Assembly (NCBI GenBank): GCA_964016985.1
Contig: OZ024828.1
Coordinates: 9,824,610-9,888,609 of the forward strand
From: Anodontia alba
Lineage: Eukaryota; Mollusca; Bivalvia; Lucinida; Lucinidae
Direction: 5' to 3'
Length of the DNA stretch: 64,000 nt
Shown: positions 34,001 through 39,705 of the stretch, piece by piece
How positions within the stretch are numbered: position 1 is the stretch's first letter
How the letters are laid out: each line of letters opens with the position of its first letter
The notes under the pieces: model-generated
Database searches by the model: none
The model's input: only the letters and a program-made list of their open reading frames with translations
What the model was told of the DNA's origin: nothing
Made by a program: the position numbers and the translations under genes

Positions 34001-35434
34001 AATCAGAAAAACATTTTAAAATGTCTACTTAAATCTTTACCCAGAATGCTAAGTGTTAAAGCTACATTTAACAATGTTCATAGAAGTGAAAAAGCAAGTT
34101 GGCTGAAAAGTTTAGCAAGTATAAAAGTAATGCCACTTGCTAATTTTAGCAAGCTGTCAAAAAAGTTAAATTTGAACCCTGATCCTGATAAATGAGTCTG
34201 GGCACAACCAAACCTACAATAAGACTTGTGCAACCAACAAAGACTCAGATCAGCCTGCACATCTGTGCAGTCTGATCAGAGTCTTCTCAGCCTCCAGGTT
34301 ATCCAGCAGGCTAGATGAGAATCCTTGCCATACTGGGTGGATATACAGGCTGATCTGGCTCTTTGTGGTTACACAGGTCTTATTGTAGGTTTTGTCATGC
34401 ATTGGCTCAAATATTTTTATAATAAGCCATAGCTCCAAATACAGGTATTTTTTTTTTGGTTCCTTTTTTTTTTTTTTTTTTTCAATAAAGAAGTATTGGT
34501 ATTTTTCTTACCATATTCATCCCAATAACCACACTGTGTGCTTAAGTTTTTTCAAAAATCATTGTGCTTAAGTTTTTTCAAAAAACATTAGAAAAGCTTA
34601 AATAATATAAAAATCTCCGTCTTAAAGAAAGATAAGCAGATAACTTAATGAGGGGCGTATTTAATGATACTTACGCAATATTTTATGACTTTCTTTATAA
34701 AAACATATGTTGTTGGTACTCATTTGAATTGTTGAGACAATTCAAATGAGTACCAACAGCATAAGTTTTTATAAAAATGTAGATAAAAATACACTGGCTG
34801 TAATCTAAAGACAAATAAATTGCTTGACTGTGCGCTTATAGGAGAATGTGTGGTAATTAGGTCGAATACGGTATCTCTCCATAAAAACAGTGAGGTGCTT
34901 CTGATGAGTACCACAATATATATTTAAATTTTTCATGGAGAAATAAGCAAAAATATCAATACTTCTTGATCTGAAAAAGCACCTATCTGAATCTATGATA
35001 TCCCTTGTACCACAATATATACTTTCATGGAGAAATTTGAGATATTATTTACTGATTTGAAAAAGCACCTAATCCATATCTATGATATCATTCTTTTATG
35101 GACCTACAGTCGACTCTCATTCCTTCAAATTCCAAGGGATCAGAATTTTTGGTTTGAGATATCAGTGGTTTGACATAAAAGGAGTTGAAATACAAAGAAC
35201 ATATAGCAAATCAAACAATGTTCTCCTTTATTTAGTTTCACTTAAGCAGTATTTTGCGGTATCAGATTTTGAGATAATAAGAATCAACTAAATGGTGGCC
35301 AAAAATACCTCAATTGGTGCCTTCTCCCAGGGCCTATCAAGCAAAACTCTTGTTAGCTTGAAGTCATAGATCCAGGAATTCTGTGATAGCAACAAAACAG
35401 TCTTTTCCAGGGTCTTTTCCATAGATACTGTTCT
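6986..35434 (-). CDS. METTL25: METTL25-like methyltransferase gene, seven coding exons, 3' end not found
   Basis: This spliced gene runs right to left. Introns are 5111, 4300, 10534, 999, 4013 and 1577 bp. Exon phases chain without conflict (0/0, 0/0, 0/1, 1/1, 1/2, 2/1, 1/1), which is strong evidence that the exons belong to one transcript. The joined product is about 634 residues from the Met at 35422, then runs off. It matches the METTL25/METTL25B family: an N-terminal helical region, KKxHEV, a SAM-binding DVGSGxGYL motif, GAEKR, VGLHCCGDLTP, a Cys-rich CCYH, then FPMS and AYRGILEV. Family members are predicted SAM-dependent methyltransferases; their substrate is not established here. Human METTL25 is about 600 residues; this one is longer because of a repeat-rich linker in exon 4. 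The C-terminal exon(s) were not found between 1 and 6985 and probably lie beyond the left edge. All introns are filled with repeats. Confidence 0.9.
7720..8118 (+). mobile_element. pearl-like tandem element 2 (two monomers)
   Basis: Two monomers of about 135-150 bp, each with GGGC(G)GATAA(T/C)TCTGTCAA, TTCGCCCATTAGCAATCCCA and AAGTTTG, are followed by an ACAGACGGATGG-type microsatellite and a short inverted repeat (CATGCCAC...GTGATGGGG), then TATAAAAA. It has the same architecture and orientation as the other pearl-like elements. Confidence 0.65.
8541..8563. repeat. (ATG)n microsatellite
   Basis: A short ATGATGATGATGATGATAAT run in METTL25 intron 6, where exon 6 is at 8674-8765. Confidence 0.8.
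8674..8765 (-). CDS. METTL25: METTL25-like exon 6 (AYRGILEV block)
   Basis: This is a short exon of 92 bp. The acceptor is TTATTTTTAG and the donor AAAG before GTAGAT. One leading base completes an Arg codon started in exon 5, and one trailing base leaves phase 1. The peptide is ARWQSQTAADHDFHIRNVAY followed by RGILEVCLQK. It corresponds to the 'LFYRAVLQ' segment that follows the ARM block in METTL25. It is too short to stand out as an open frame; the phase agreement on both sides and the family position support it. Confidence 0.85.
9318..9550. repeat. MITE family V copy with TGAGCCACA termini
   Basis: It starts TGAGCCACATTCAG and ends TGTTGTGGCTCA, with inner CTTTCTGACATGTGC and GCACATGTCAGAAGG. 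The inverted repeats are imperfect. The centre has AGAATCTTCACTAAGAGCAT, shared with 1631-1868 and 20390-20652. Confidence 0.7.
10090..10997 (+). mobile_element. pearl-like tandem element 3 (about 160-bp monomers)
   Basis: About five monomers carry GAGATCTTAAAAACTTTGAC, AACTTTAACATAAATTTCTA, GTGACCTTGACC and AGGTCATAAGCAGGGATGGG. The right end has a hairpin CCTGTACTTTCGTACAGG followed by TGAGCTAAAA. Several monomers have TGACCTTGA with a second AGGTCA half-site a few bases on. It lies in METTL25 intron 5. Confidence 0.72.
11040..11333 (+). mobile_element. Second, shorter piece of pearl-like family 3
   Basis: One related monomer (TTCTAAGTCCGTCATCTTGA with CCTCAAGGTCACTC) and a diverged terminal hairpin (CCAGTACTTTCATACAG then ATGAGCTAAAA) repeat the end structure of the element at 10090-10997. 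Confidence 0.65.
11393..11605 (+). repeat. MITE family I copy
   Basis: The roughly 210-bp element begins TAACCC...CTTGCTGAA and ends TTCAGCAGGACAAGGGTTAA, with a central hairpin GTTGGCTTCTGAAGAAGCCAAC-like core inside CAGTGTAGATCCAGATC arms. Other copies: 19413-19626, 20016-20186 (minus), 28459-28672 (minus), 58622-58834, 60939-61163 (minus) and 62224-62434. Confidence 0.85.
11864..12150 (-). repeat. tRNA-derived SINE A, near full-length
   Basis: It reads on the minus strand from a head with GACTGGTGATCAGAAGG and a B-box-like GTGGGTTCCACCC to the tail ending CCTCAACACAAAG. It lies in METTL25 intron 5. Confidence 0.82.
12464..12511. repeat. Poly-C/CCCCA tract in METTL25 intron 5
   Basis: A dense C-run tract (CCCCAACCCCCACCCCCCCT and on). 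On the minus strand, which is the transcribed sense of METTL25, it is a run of G tracts able to form a G-quadruplex. A second C-rich block lies at 12695-12735. Confidence 0.75.
12779..12908 (-). CDS. METTL25: METTL25-like exon 5 (FPMS block)
   Basis: This 130-bp exon lies between TGTCTTTCAG and a GTGAGT donor. It is entered in phase 1 and left in phase 2. It encodes ESGHFENFPMSSCVKKII, then DRVSS and GWFLSSFGMRLAAQE. This matches the family block 'GFPMSxxL...LGRNARMxAxQ', with SFGMRLAAQE in place of GRNARMLACQ. The upstream split codon becomes GAA (Glu). A plus-strand open frame overlapping this position is a shadow. Confidence 0.88.
13105..13620. repeat. Cluster of AAACAGTGTAGACC-family hairpins
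   Basis: Hairpins at about 13115-13180 (inner arms CAAACTGCTCCT/AGGAGCAGTTTG), 13300-13450 (two partial units) and 13548-13612 (arms CAAACAGTTTGGACCAGATC and complement). They fill most of the 999-bp intron between exons 4 and 5. Confidence 0.72.
13908..14861 (-). CDS. METTL25: METTL25-like exon 4 (long linker with coding repeat, then VGLHCCGDL and CCYH)
   Basis: This large 954-bp exon covers residues about 206-523. The acceptor is CTTTTCAG at 14862-14869; the donor is AATG before GTAAAT, leaving phase 1, which fits exon 5. The first part (LCPHLHNVTCELQQ, LLFLVKNWFDSL) looks structured. It is followed by a Ser/Asn-rich stretch and then about five imperfect repeats built on TVDCTVDCMGSVQGE (residues about 342-430, bases 14188-14454). 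The C-terminal part carries the conserved VGLHCCGDLTPTML and the Cys-rich SLCCVSCCYHRMKYN, the most conserved block of METTL25 proteins. Vertebrate METTL25 also has a disordered linker here, but not this repeat. The open frame running past the donor to 13825 is intron. Confidence 0.92.
14188..14454 (-). repeat. Coding minisatellite inside METTL25 exon 4
   Basis: Five or so imperfect units, each with one or two copies of ACAGTCAACTGT (plus strand), alternate with TTGCACACTACCCATA and GGTGTACTGATCAT or TGTAGATTCTCC spacers. Unit lengths stay in frame, so the protein gains TVDC(T)VDCMGSVQGE-type repeats. The opposite strand is also open, which is a by-product. Confidence 0.85.
14932..15188. mobile_element. 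257-bp Tc1/mariner-type MITE
   Basis: The termini CTAGGGCGAAAAAGAAACGC and CTAGGACAAAAAAGAAATGC (complement of the right end) are flanked on both sides by TA. It has no coding content. It sits in METTL25 intron 3, about 70 bp from the exon 4 acceptor. Confidence 0.85.
15241..15667. repeat. Tandem repeat array with TGACCTTGAAAA monomers, left part
   Basis: Three diverged monomers of about 165 bp (TGACCTTGAAAACGAGGTCC, TGACCTTGAATATGAGGTTA, CAACCTTGAAAATGAGGTCA), with ATCAGCTCTAAAGC and GTACCCCTGCAA blocks. The array is cut by the element at 15668-19322 and resumes at 19323-19410 (TGATGAAAATCTGCCAAAC). Confidence 0.65.
15668..19322. mobile_element. 3.65-kb DNA element with long inverted termini and 5-bp target duplication
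   Basis: The left end CAGGGGTAACAACCTATGTC and the right end (complement) CAAGGGTGACAACCTACGTC stay alike for about 58 bp, through GATATCGGAACC to GCCATATTGA. Both sides are flanked by AATAA (15663-15667 and 19323-19327), and the flanking tandem array continues across the insertion. CAGG ends with a 5-bp duplication suit a hAT-like (hAT5-type) element. No transposase was recognised; open frames inside are short. The interior is not otherwise repeated in the window and holds CRE-like TGACGTCA, an E-box CACGTG near 16755-16850 and the inverted repeat at 17096-17200. Confidence 0.82.
17096..17200. repeat. Inverted repeat inside the 3.65-kb element
   Basis: The arms GATAATACCCGAGTAACAGT and GATAACACCCTCGTAACAGT (complement of the right arm) continue into ACATTCTCC, about 30 bp each, around a GC-rich loop. 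It is possibly a small nested MITE. Confidence 0.7.
19413..19626 (+). repeat. MITE family I copy
   Basis: It begins CTAATCTTAGTCCTGCTGAA and ends TTCAGCAGGACAAGGGCTAA, with the central GTTGGCTTCT/AGAAGCCAAC hairpin. It lies next to the resumed tandem array at 19323-19410. Confidence 0.85.
20016..20186 (-). repeat. MITE family I copy, minus orientation
   Basis: It is related to 11393-11605 but its inner hairpin is GTTGACTTCT/AGAAGTCAAC: both arms carry the matching change relative to the GTTGGC/GCCAAC form. Confidence 0.82.
20225..20362. repeat. Hairpin repeat with a tandemly expanded arm
   Basis: The left arm is CTCATTATAAGTGCCTCA once. The complementary right arm, TGAGGCACTTATAATG, is repeated about five times with small changes before GAGCACCCACAATATA. 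Confidence 0.8.
20390..20652. repeat. MITE family V copy
   Basis: It shares GACATGTGC, AGAATCTTCTTCGAGCGCAT and ACACATGTCAGAAGGTACAT with the copies at 1.6 and 9.3 kb. Confidence 0.65.
21199..23201 (+). mobile_element. pearl/Helentron-like element A (2 kb)
   Basis: It begins ACAAGAATTCCGCGGAAGGC with CATCGCACCTGCT, and ends in the hairpin CACCCTGCT ACA AGCAGGTG, then CGATAAAA; the left ATCGCACCTGCT is the complement of the right hairpin arm, as in asymmetric Helentron termini. The core has about eight roughly 145-bp monomers (AGGTCAAGGTCACCGGGTCA, GAGAAGCACTATGCAAGG, GTTGTAGGCCTTATAGTTGA). These are followed by about four roughly 175-bp monomers ending in ACGGACGG microsatellites. Copies B (23219-25271) and C (30924-32817) match over the whole length. 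Open frames through it follow the monomer and are not genes. Confidence 0.85.
23219..25271 (+). mobile_element. pearl/Helentron-like element B, adjacent to A
   Basis: It has the same start (ACAAGAATTCCGC), the same order of monomers and the same terminal hairpin as element A. About 18 bp separate the end of A from the start of B, so the pair is head to tail. The terminal ACGG/ACTG microsatellite is longer here. B ends about 125 bp from METTL25 exon 3. Confidence 0.85.
25396..25501 (-). CDS. METTL25: METTL25-like exon 3 (completion of the SAM-binding fold)
   Basis: This 106-bp exon is entered in phase 0 after TTTTACAG and left in phase 1 before GTAAGC. It reads GYLGQVLHSKFG, HPVLGLEG and CHTAGAEKRSVQN. 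Joined to exon 2 it restores DVGSGLGYL, and the segment corresponds to the family stretch in which a short strand ends in the acidic ribose-binding residue and is followed by GAEER/GAEKR. The single leftover base fits the two-base lead of exon 4, so a direct junction is possible. A further small exon in the 10.5-kb intron cannot be excluded, since some family members have more basic residues here. Confidence 0.85.
25793..25994. mobile_element. 202-bp MITE with CAGCAGGGGTCATCCTAGAG inverted ends
   Basis: The left end CAGCAGGGGTCATCCTAGAG and the complement of the right end, CAGCAAGGGTCATCCTAGAG, differ at one position. An inner block AAAATGTATAGAATGTATAG is also found in the element at 63823-63998. 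It is hAT-like by its CAG ends; flanking bases GTA/TAC make the duplication ambiguous. Confidence 0.8.
26000..26345. repeat. Palindromic element with AACCCTC / GAGGGTT termini
   Basis: The left end ACCCTCTTTAAACC and right end ATAATGAGGGTTCAAT, with ATTATAATGACAATTTGACT inside, resemble the 1181-1525 element. The central hairpin at about 26145-26210 has arms TTGTTAGAATTGCCTCA and TGAGGCAATTCTAAGAA. Confidence 0.55.
26366..27169 (+). mobile_element. pearl-like element with YY1-like motif monomers
   Basis: About five monomers of roughly 145 bp carry CGATTTTAGCAATTCTGAAT, ATGCCTCCCATCA and an imperfect palindrome AAGATGGC(C/T)GC..GCGGCCATCTTGG. The right end has ACGGACGACGGACA, then a hairpin ACCTGGAGC AAA GCTCCAGGT and GAGCTAATAA. 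The left end, ACCTGAGCTCC, is similar to one arm. Confidence 0.78.
27425..27612. repeat. MITE family VI copy
   Basis: It shares CATCCTGTGCATGCGCAAAG, TTTGCTCTCCATTG and CAATGATTCTGTTAACAGCC with the copies at 4.2 and 6.5 kb. Confidence 0.55.
27634..27966. mobile_element. pogo-like MITE with a perfect inner hairpin
   Basis: The termini ACAGTCGACTCTCGTTATCT and (complement of right) ACAGTTGACTCTCGTTATCT continue into CGA. Such CAGT(C/T)GACTCTCGTTATCTCGA ends are common in pogo/Tigger-type elements. The centre is a hairpin with arms TATTGTGGAAAAGAGGAGAA and complement. It has no transposase. Confidence 0.8.
28459..28672 (-). repeat. MITE family I copy, minus orientation
   Basis: It begins TTAACCCTTGTCCTGCTGAA and ends GGTTTAGCAGGACAAGGGTT, with central GTTGGCTTCTTCAGAAGCCA. 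A partial copy lies just upstream at about 28301-28380. Confidence 0.83.
28740..29460. other. AT-rich stretch of METTL25 intron 2 without recognisable feature
   Basis: AT-rich DNA with a strongly A-rich (AAAAGAAA-like) segment at 29160-29300. No repeat family, exon or RNA gene was recognised. Confidence 0.5.
29641..29766 (+). repeat. MITE family I, right half only
   Basis: From CTGCACTGTTTGTCATTAAG through AAAAATTAGAAGTGGGCATG to ATTTAGCATGGAATGATTAA. The left half and hairpin are missing. Confidence 0.7.
29802..30197 (-). CDS. METTL25: METTL25-like exon 2 (N-terminal region and SAM motif I)
   Basis: This exon is 396 bp, 132 codons, phase 0 at both ends. The acceptor is a T-rich tract ending in TTTTCAG before CTGAACTGG; the donor is TTG before GTAAGC. 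It covers about residues 39-170. It opens with LNWPSTLKQFIQDCLSLS, passes through a variable charged segment, then reaches the conserved KGMSEKKVHEV, a helix (TSLIDHVIKRS) and VVVDVGSG, the first glycine-rich SAM-binding motif. In many family members the residue after GSG is K or Q; here it is L. The open frame extends into the intron but stops soon after. The KKVHEV and DVGSG pair is the diagnostic part. Confidence 0.9.
30252..30482. mobile_element. MITE family II copy
   Basis: The ends ACCCAGTTGTTCAAAACTA and TTTGAACAACTGGGCCCAG bracket inner GTTAGTTAACGTATCGTTAA / GCTCGTTAAGCTAACGAC and a central AATGTGAGTAGC...CACATTTT. It lies about 55 bp from METTL25 exon 2. Confidence 0.85.
30761..30882 (-). 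repeat. SINE A fragment
   Basis: The tail and part of the body (GTTTGTGTTGAAGTTTTACA, GTCAGTTTACCTAACCACAC) are present; the head is absent. Confidence 0.7.
30924..32817 (+). mobile_element. pearl/Helentron-like element C
   Basis: It is the third copy of the A/B family: the same ACAAGAATTCCGCGGAAGGC start, roughly 145-bp monomers with GGTCAAGGTCACC, then four roughly 175-bp monomers with ACGG microsatellites and the AGCAGGTGCGATAAAA end. It has about one core monomer fewer than A and B. It lies in METTL25 intron 1. Confidence 0.85.
32890..33275 (+). pseudogene. LINE ORF2 C-terminal fragment
   Basis: Reading with frame changes, it gives IEDLDLILKERRLRWYG-like sequence, then an open stretch: ERSNGAVKTA, GKHGPGRPKITWKQLTERDC and WKLSAINPHDRHTWRSG. 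This is the typical end of non-LTR retrotransposon reverse transcriptases of animals. A close relative lies on the minus strand at 60098-60483. Confidence 0.8.
34216..34407. repeat. Diverged MITE with GATCAGCCTGCACAT core
   Basis: The outer ends AAACCTACAATAAGACTTGT and TAGGTTTTGTC..., with inner AAGACTCAGATCAGCCTGCA and GGCTGATCTGGCTCTTTGTG, form an imperfect inverted repeat. It is related to family V. Confidence 0.6.
34690..34775. repeat. Hairpin repeat (TGTTGGTACTCATTTGAATT)
   Basis: The arms AACATATGTTGTTGGTACTC / GAGTACCAACAGCATAAG flank TTTGAATTGTTGAGACAATTCAAAT. It belongs to a loose group of 'gtactcattagaa' hairpins also at 12.2, 37.5, 57.1, 57.9 and 61.3 kb. Confidence 0.7.
35106..35292. 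mobile_element. pogo-like MITE next to the exon 1 donor
   Basis: The left end ACAGTCGACTCTCATTCCTT and the complement of the right end, AGTTGATTCTTATTATCTCA, resemble the element at 27.6 kb. It ends 17 bp inside intron 1 from the METTL25 exon 1 donor. Confidence 0.6.
35309..35434 (-). CDS. METTL25: METTL25-like exon 1 (first coding exon seen)
   Basis: This 126-bp exon encodes 42 codons. A T-rich tract followed by TAG at 35437-35435 looks like a 3' splice site, and the exon ends in GAG before GTATTT, a good 5' splice site. ATG at 35422-35420 is the likely start, because an in-frame TAG lies just upstream and the METTL25 N-terminus has about this length. If a splice acceptor is really used at 35435, a 5' UTR exon lies further right. 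The peptide has a LLSQNSWIYDF stretch and PWEKAPIE, which resembles the N-terminal 'LxxxxxFL...DFxxxxxWE' pattern of METTL25. It joins exon 2 in phase 0. No promoter was recognised upstream; a tandem-repeat element begins about 140 bp away. Confidence 0.75.
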
Positions 35435-35577
35435 CTAGAATACAACGACACAAACAATTAACTAGAGCTGGTGTTTGTTAAACAGTATGCCCCCAACTGC
35501 CTGACTCTAACACTGCTTGACTCCAACACTGCTTGCCCATTACTGTAACAACAGTACAAATATACGAGATTTCAATG

Positions 35578-37402
35578 TTATCTTATTAAAAGGGAAATAA
35601 CTCTAAAATGGGGGATAATTTGGATAGGAAAAAAAATATGGGTCACCTACTTATTCATGAGGAATCCATATATGAAATTTTAAACTAGCATGCACAGTTC
35701 AAAACTTATGCTATGCATCAAAAAGTGTGCAATGTAAAAATGCCCAAAATGACAAAGGGCTATAACTCAAGAAGTACTTTTCAGAATTTATTCAAAAGTT
35801 AATCAGGTCATCTACTCATCACTATCAGTCCATTCCTTAAATTTCAAGGCTCTAGCTTCAATAGTTTTTGAGATATTTTGCTGACAAGATTCCATCCATA
35901 TTTCTTCAAAGGACTATAACTCAGGAAAGGGGCATAATCCTGACGGGGAAAAAATATGTGTCAGCTATTTTTTCATGAGGAATCCACACATGAAATTTCA
36001 AAACCCTAGCATGCACATTCAAAACCTATGCTAAGCATCACAAAATGTGCAATGTAAAAATGCCCAAAATGACAAAGGGCTATAACTCAAGAAGTACTTT
36101 TCAGAATTTATTCAAAAGTTAATCAGGTCATCTACTCATCGCTACCAATTTATTCCTTAAATTTCAAGGCTCTAGCCTCAACAGTTTTTGAGATATTTTG
36201 CTGACAAGACTTCATCCATAGGGCCATACCTCAGGTAAGGGGCATAATCCTAATAAGAAAAAAAAAATATGTGTCAGCTATTTTTTCATGAGAAATCTAA
36301 ATATGAAATTTCAAAACCCTAGCATGCACAGTTCAAAACTTATGCTATGCATCAAAAAGTGTGCAATGTAAAAATGCCCAAAATGACAAGGGGCCATAAC
36401 TCAAGAAGTACTTTTCAGAATTTATTCAAAAGTTAATCAGGTCATCTACTCATCGCTACCAACCGATTCCTCAAATTTCAAGACTCTAGCTTCAATAGTT
36501 TTTGAGATAGCTTGCTGAAAAGATTCCATCCATATTTTTTCAAAGGGCCATAACACAGGAAAGGGGCATAATCCTGATCAGAAAAAAATATGTGTCAGCT
36601 ATTTTTTCATGAGGAATCCATATATGAAATTTCAAACCCCTAGCCAGCACAGTTCAAAACTTATGCTATGCATCAAAAAGTGTGCAATGTAAAAATGCCC
36701 AAAGTTATAAAGAGCCATAACTCATGAAGTTACTTTCAGAATTTATTCAAAAGTTAATCAGGTCATCTACTCATCAATACCAATCTATTCACCAGGTTTC
36801 AAGGCTCTAGCTTCAACAGCTTTTGAGATATTTTGCTGACAAGAATTCATCTGTATTTTTTCAAAGGGCCATAACAGGAAAGGGGCATAATCCTGATAAG
36901 AAAACAAAATACGTGTCAGCTATTTTTTTATGAGTAATCCATATATGAAATTTCAAAACCCTAGCATGCACAGTTCAAAACTTATGCTATGCATCAAAAA
37001 GTGTGCAATTGAAAAATAGTTATAAAGGGTCACAACTCACGAAGTAATTTTCAGAATTTATTCTAAAGTTAATCAGGTCATCTACTCATCAATACAAATC
37101 TATTCACCAGGTTTCAAGGCTCTAGCTTCAATAGCTTTTGAGATATTTTGCTGACAAAATTTCATCTATATTTTTTCAAAGGGCCATAACTCAGGAAAGG
37201 AGCATAATCCTGATGGAAAAAAAAAAATACAGGTCAGCTATTTTTTCATGAAGAATCCATATATGAAATTTCAAAACCCTAGCATGCATGGTTCAGAAGT
37301 TATGCTATGCATCATAGACACACGGACGGACACACGGATGCATGCACAAACGTCCCAGAAGCAATATGCTCCTCCAACTTCTTCGAAGTTGGGGGCATAA
37401 TT
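35578..37402 (+). mobile_element. pearl-like tandem element with about 320-bp monomers
   Basis: About five monomers carry AATGCCCAAAATGACAAAGG, GCTATAACTCAAGAAGTACT, AATCAGGTCATCTACTCATC and AAACCCTAGCATGCACAGTT. They are followed by a short CACACGGACGGACACACGG stretch and a hairpin CCTCCAACTT CTTCG AAGTTGGGGG, then CATAATTA. It has the same layout and orientation as the other pearl-like elements. Confidence 0.78.
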
Positions 37403-37539
37403 ATTGTCATATTTATCAGGATGGTGGAATTACAAAATTTTATTATTTGTCCAGGGACAAGAAAATGGTGCAACACACTTGTCCAATCAAAATTTACTTG
37501 CCCAAAAATTCAAATTTTTCTCATTTCTCAGAGAACATA

Positions 37540-37655
37540 ATTATGTTACAGATACTCATTAGAAGCACCTCAGCGGAGCACTTCTAACGAGTACCCACAG
37601 CATGTTTTCTTTGACAAATAAGATGCCAAGGCACTTCTAATGAGTACCCACATAT
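37540..37655. repeat. Hairpin repeat (GATACTCATTAGAAGCACCT)
   Basis: The arms TACTCATTAGAAGCACCTCA and AGCACTTCTAACGAGTACC are followed by a duplicated right arm (GGCACTTCTAATGAGTACCC). Confidence 0.7.
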
Positions 37656-37730
37656 TTTAATTGTTCTCAGTGGAAATGGAACAAGCTGGACAAGTCGGAC
37701 ATGGTATTTCCACAGCCCTGTATTTATGAT

Positions 37731-37900
37731 TTTGTTTGTGTTGAGGTTTTACGACCCACTCAACCCTTCTTGAATCAGCAGAAGGGACAGAATGACCTTA
37801 GAAAATATTTCATGATCAATCTCCACCAAAGAATGCTTCCAAACCAGTGGGGGTCGAACCTGCAACCACCTGATCTTCAGTCGGACGCGCATCCGATCCG
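37731..37900 (-). repeat. SINE A copy with an internal deletion
   Basis: The minus-strand head GGATCGGATGCGCGTCCGAC with GCAGGTTCGACCC (B box) joins CATTCTGTCCCTTCTGCTGA and then directly the tail GTTGAGTGGGTCGTAAAACC. The middle of the element is missing. Confidence 0.78.
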
Positions 37901-38071
37901 GTAATTTGCTTTCATCTAGCGACTTTTGAAAAATGACTTTAAGTGGTTCTTTAATCCACTTTAGTTTCTTTTATATATTTAGGGTGAAAAAGATGCGGTC
38001 CTTGACTTTTACTTGGTTTTAGGGCAACTAATACTTTTTTGACGTCCTTGTCTGTAATGTTAATATATGGC

Positions 38072-39223
38072 CAGAGCTCTCACTAGGATTTCAAAAACAG
38101 GAGTTCAGGACTCCCATCTTGCAAAAAGTAGGAGTTCCACTGGAAAAAGTGGGAGTCCCATCCCCAAAAGTGAGAGTCCCACAAATTCACGCATTTCACA
38201 CAGAGTGGTAGTATATTTATTAATTCTTAGATGGACAGATTTTAATTAAATTGAGGCAATATAACTCAATCATCTTTATTTCTTTCAAAAACAATGCATG
38301 TGTAGATGCAAATTAATAGTAAATGTTCTAAAATGTCCTGGAATAACAAGAAGTACAGACCTTGATCTGATGTATCCTATATCCGTCTGATGCAGTCGGA
38401 TCATTGACTATACTATTTGCTCTCATGTCTTATTACAGAAACTGTTAACACCAAACAAATATTAGGACATTTACTGTTGCATGCTCCAAAAGCACATAGT
38501 TTATAGCACATTTGAATTGTAATTTTCATATGAAAAAAAAAAAAACTCAGTAAATAAAACATAACACAGGTACTAGAATATTCTTTATACAGTTGGTATG
38601 GGTATTTTGGCATTTTCACGATTGAACACAAATACAGACGTAAGAAAGAATAAAGAAAAACGAAGACTTTAGCTTCCATGTTTATGTTGCTCAAATCGCA
38701 AACAAAAGCAATTAAAATTATTTTCTCTGTCATCAATAATCAGCCGAAGTCCCAAGTCGGTAACTTGACATGCAGTTCCGATGTTGTTTACATCACTTAC
38801 CTGTTTTTCTCACCTTTAATTATGCTACCGATTATATGTAAGTGAGTTTGTAATTGTGAAAATAGCATGATTTGAAAACGATTATACGATTCTTACATAA
38901 TTACTTTAGTCATACTGTTTGCACACCAGTAATCCTGTCTATCACCGTTCACTTTTCGCTGCACTACACACTTCACATGGTCCATGTTACCAGATTGGCC
39001 AACACAGTATGACATCGGATCACGCCTCCTGCGGCTCAGTAAGCGTGGCGCGGTAGAATCGAAGCGCTTTTGATCTGTGGGTGTTTATTTGTCTCTCAGC
39101 TCCTGAATTTTTGACGCCTGCCGACAAAAAAAACATGCGTACGGGGGACTCCCGCATGGTGAAATTTACGTGTCAAAAAGTTTGCATCCCAGTACGCGTA
39201 ATCCTGCGTTTCCGAGAGCTCTG
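38072..39223. mobile_element. 1.15-kb element with CAGAGCTCTC ends and 5-bp target duplication
   Basis: The left end CAGAGCTCTCACTAGGATTT and the complement of the right end, CAGAGCTCTCGGAAACGCAG, share the first ten bases and then patches (AGGATT, GGGAGTCCC). Both sides are flanked by ATGGC (38067-38071 and 39224-39228). CAG termini with a 5-bp duplication suit a non-autonomous hAT-like element. No transposase was recognised. Confidence 0.72.
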
Positions 39224-39675
39224 ATGGCAATGTTTCAATCAACAACTACTTAATAGAAATGCTCCTTTTACATACCTGAAGAGACATCAGTTTCACAACT
39301 TCTTGCAAAGATTTTCAGTCTCCAGTGAAGACAATTTGCATGAAATATCACATCTTGTTTTCTGGGAAAAATAAGAAATCAACATCATCTATCTCTGCTG
39401 AATTAGCCCAGAGAACTGTAAAGGTTAAGTATATTATGGTCAGAATCTGAGCTTTTTACATATTTATTTGTTGCGGAACTTCTTGCTAAGATTTTCCACT
39501 CTACTCAGAGTTTATATTCATTGAGCCAAAATTCATGGGTACGAAAATTTATGGTACGAAACGTTTTAAACATATTATCGTTATTGATTTGCCAGTAAAT
39601 AAAACCTGTGAAAGTATTAACTAAGAAACACAAGAATAAAGTATCAACCTAGATCATATAGACGAGTACTTCAAA

Positions 39676-39705
39676 AAAAAATAAATAAAAATAAATAAAT
39701 AAATA
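39676..39705. repeat. (AAAT)n/A-rich microsatellite
   Basis: An AAATAAATAAATAAATAAAA run. Confidence 0.8.

Noticed and set aside
35440..35577. Promoter of METTL25 upstream of exon 1
   Set aside because: No TATA box, CpG-rich segment or initiator stood out; a likely splice acceptor at 35435 suggests the transcript starts further right.
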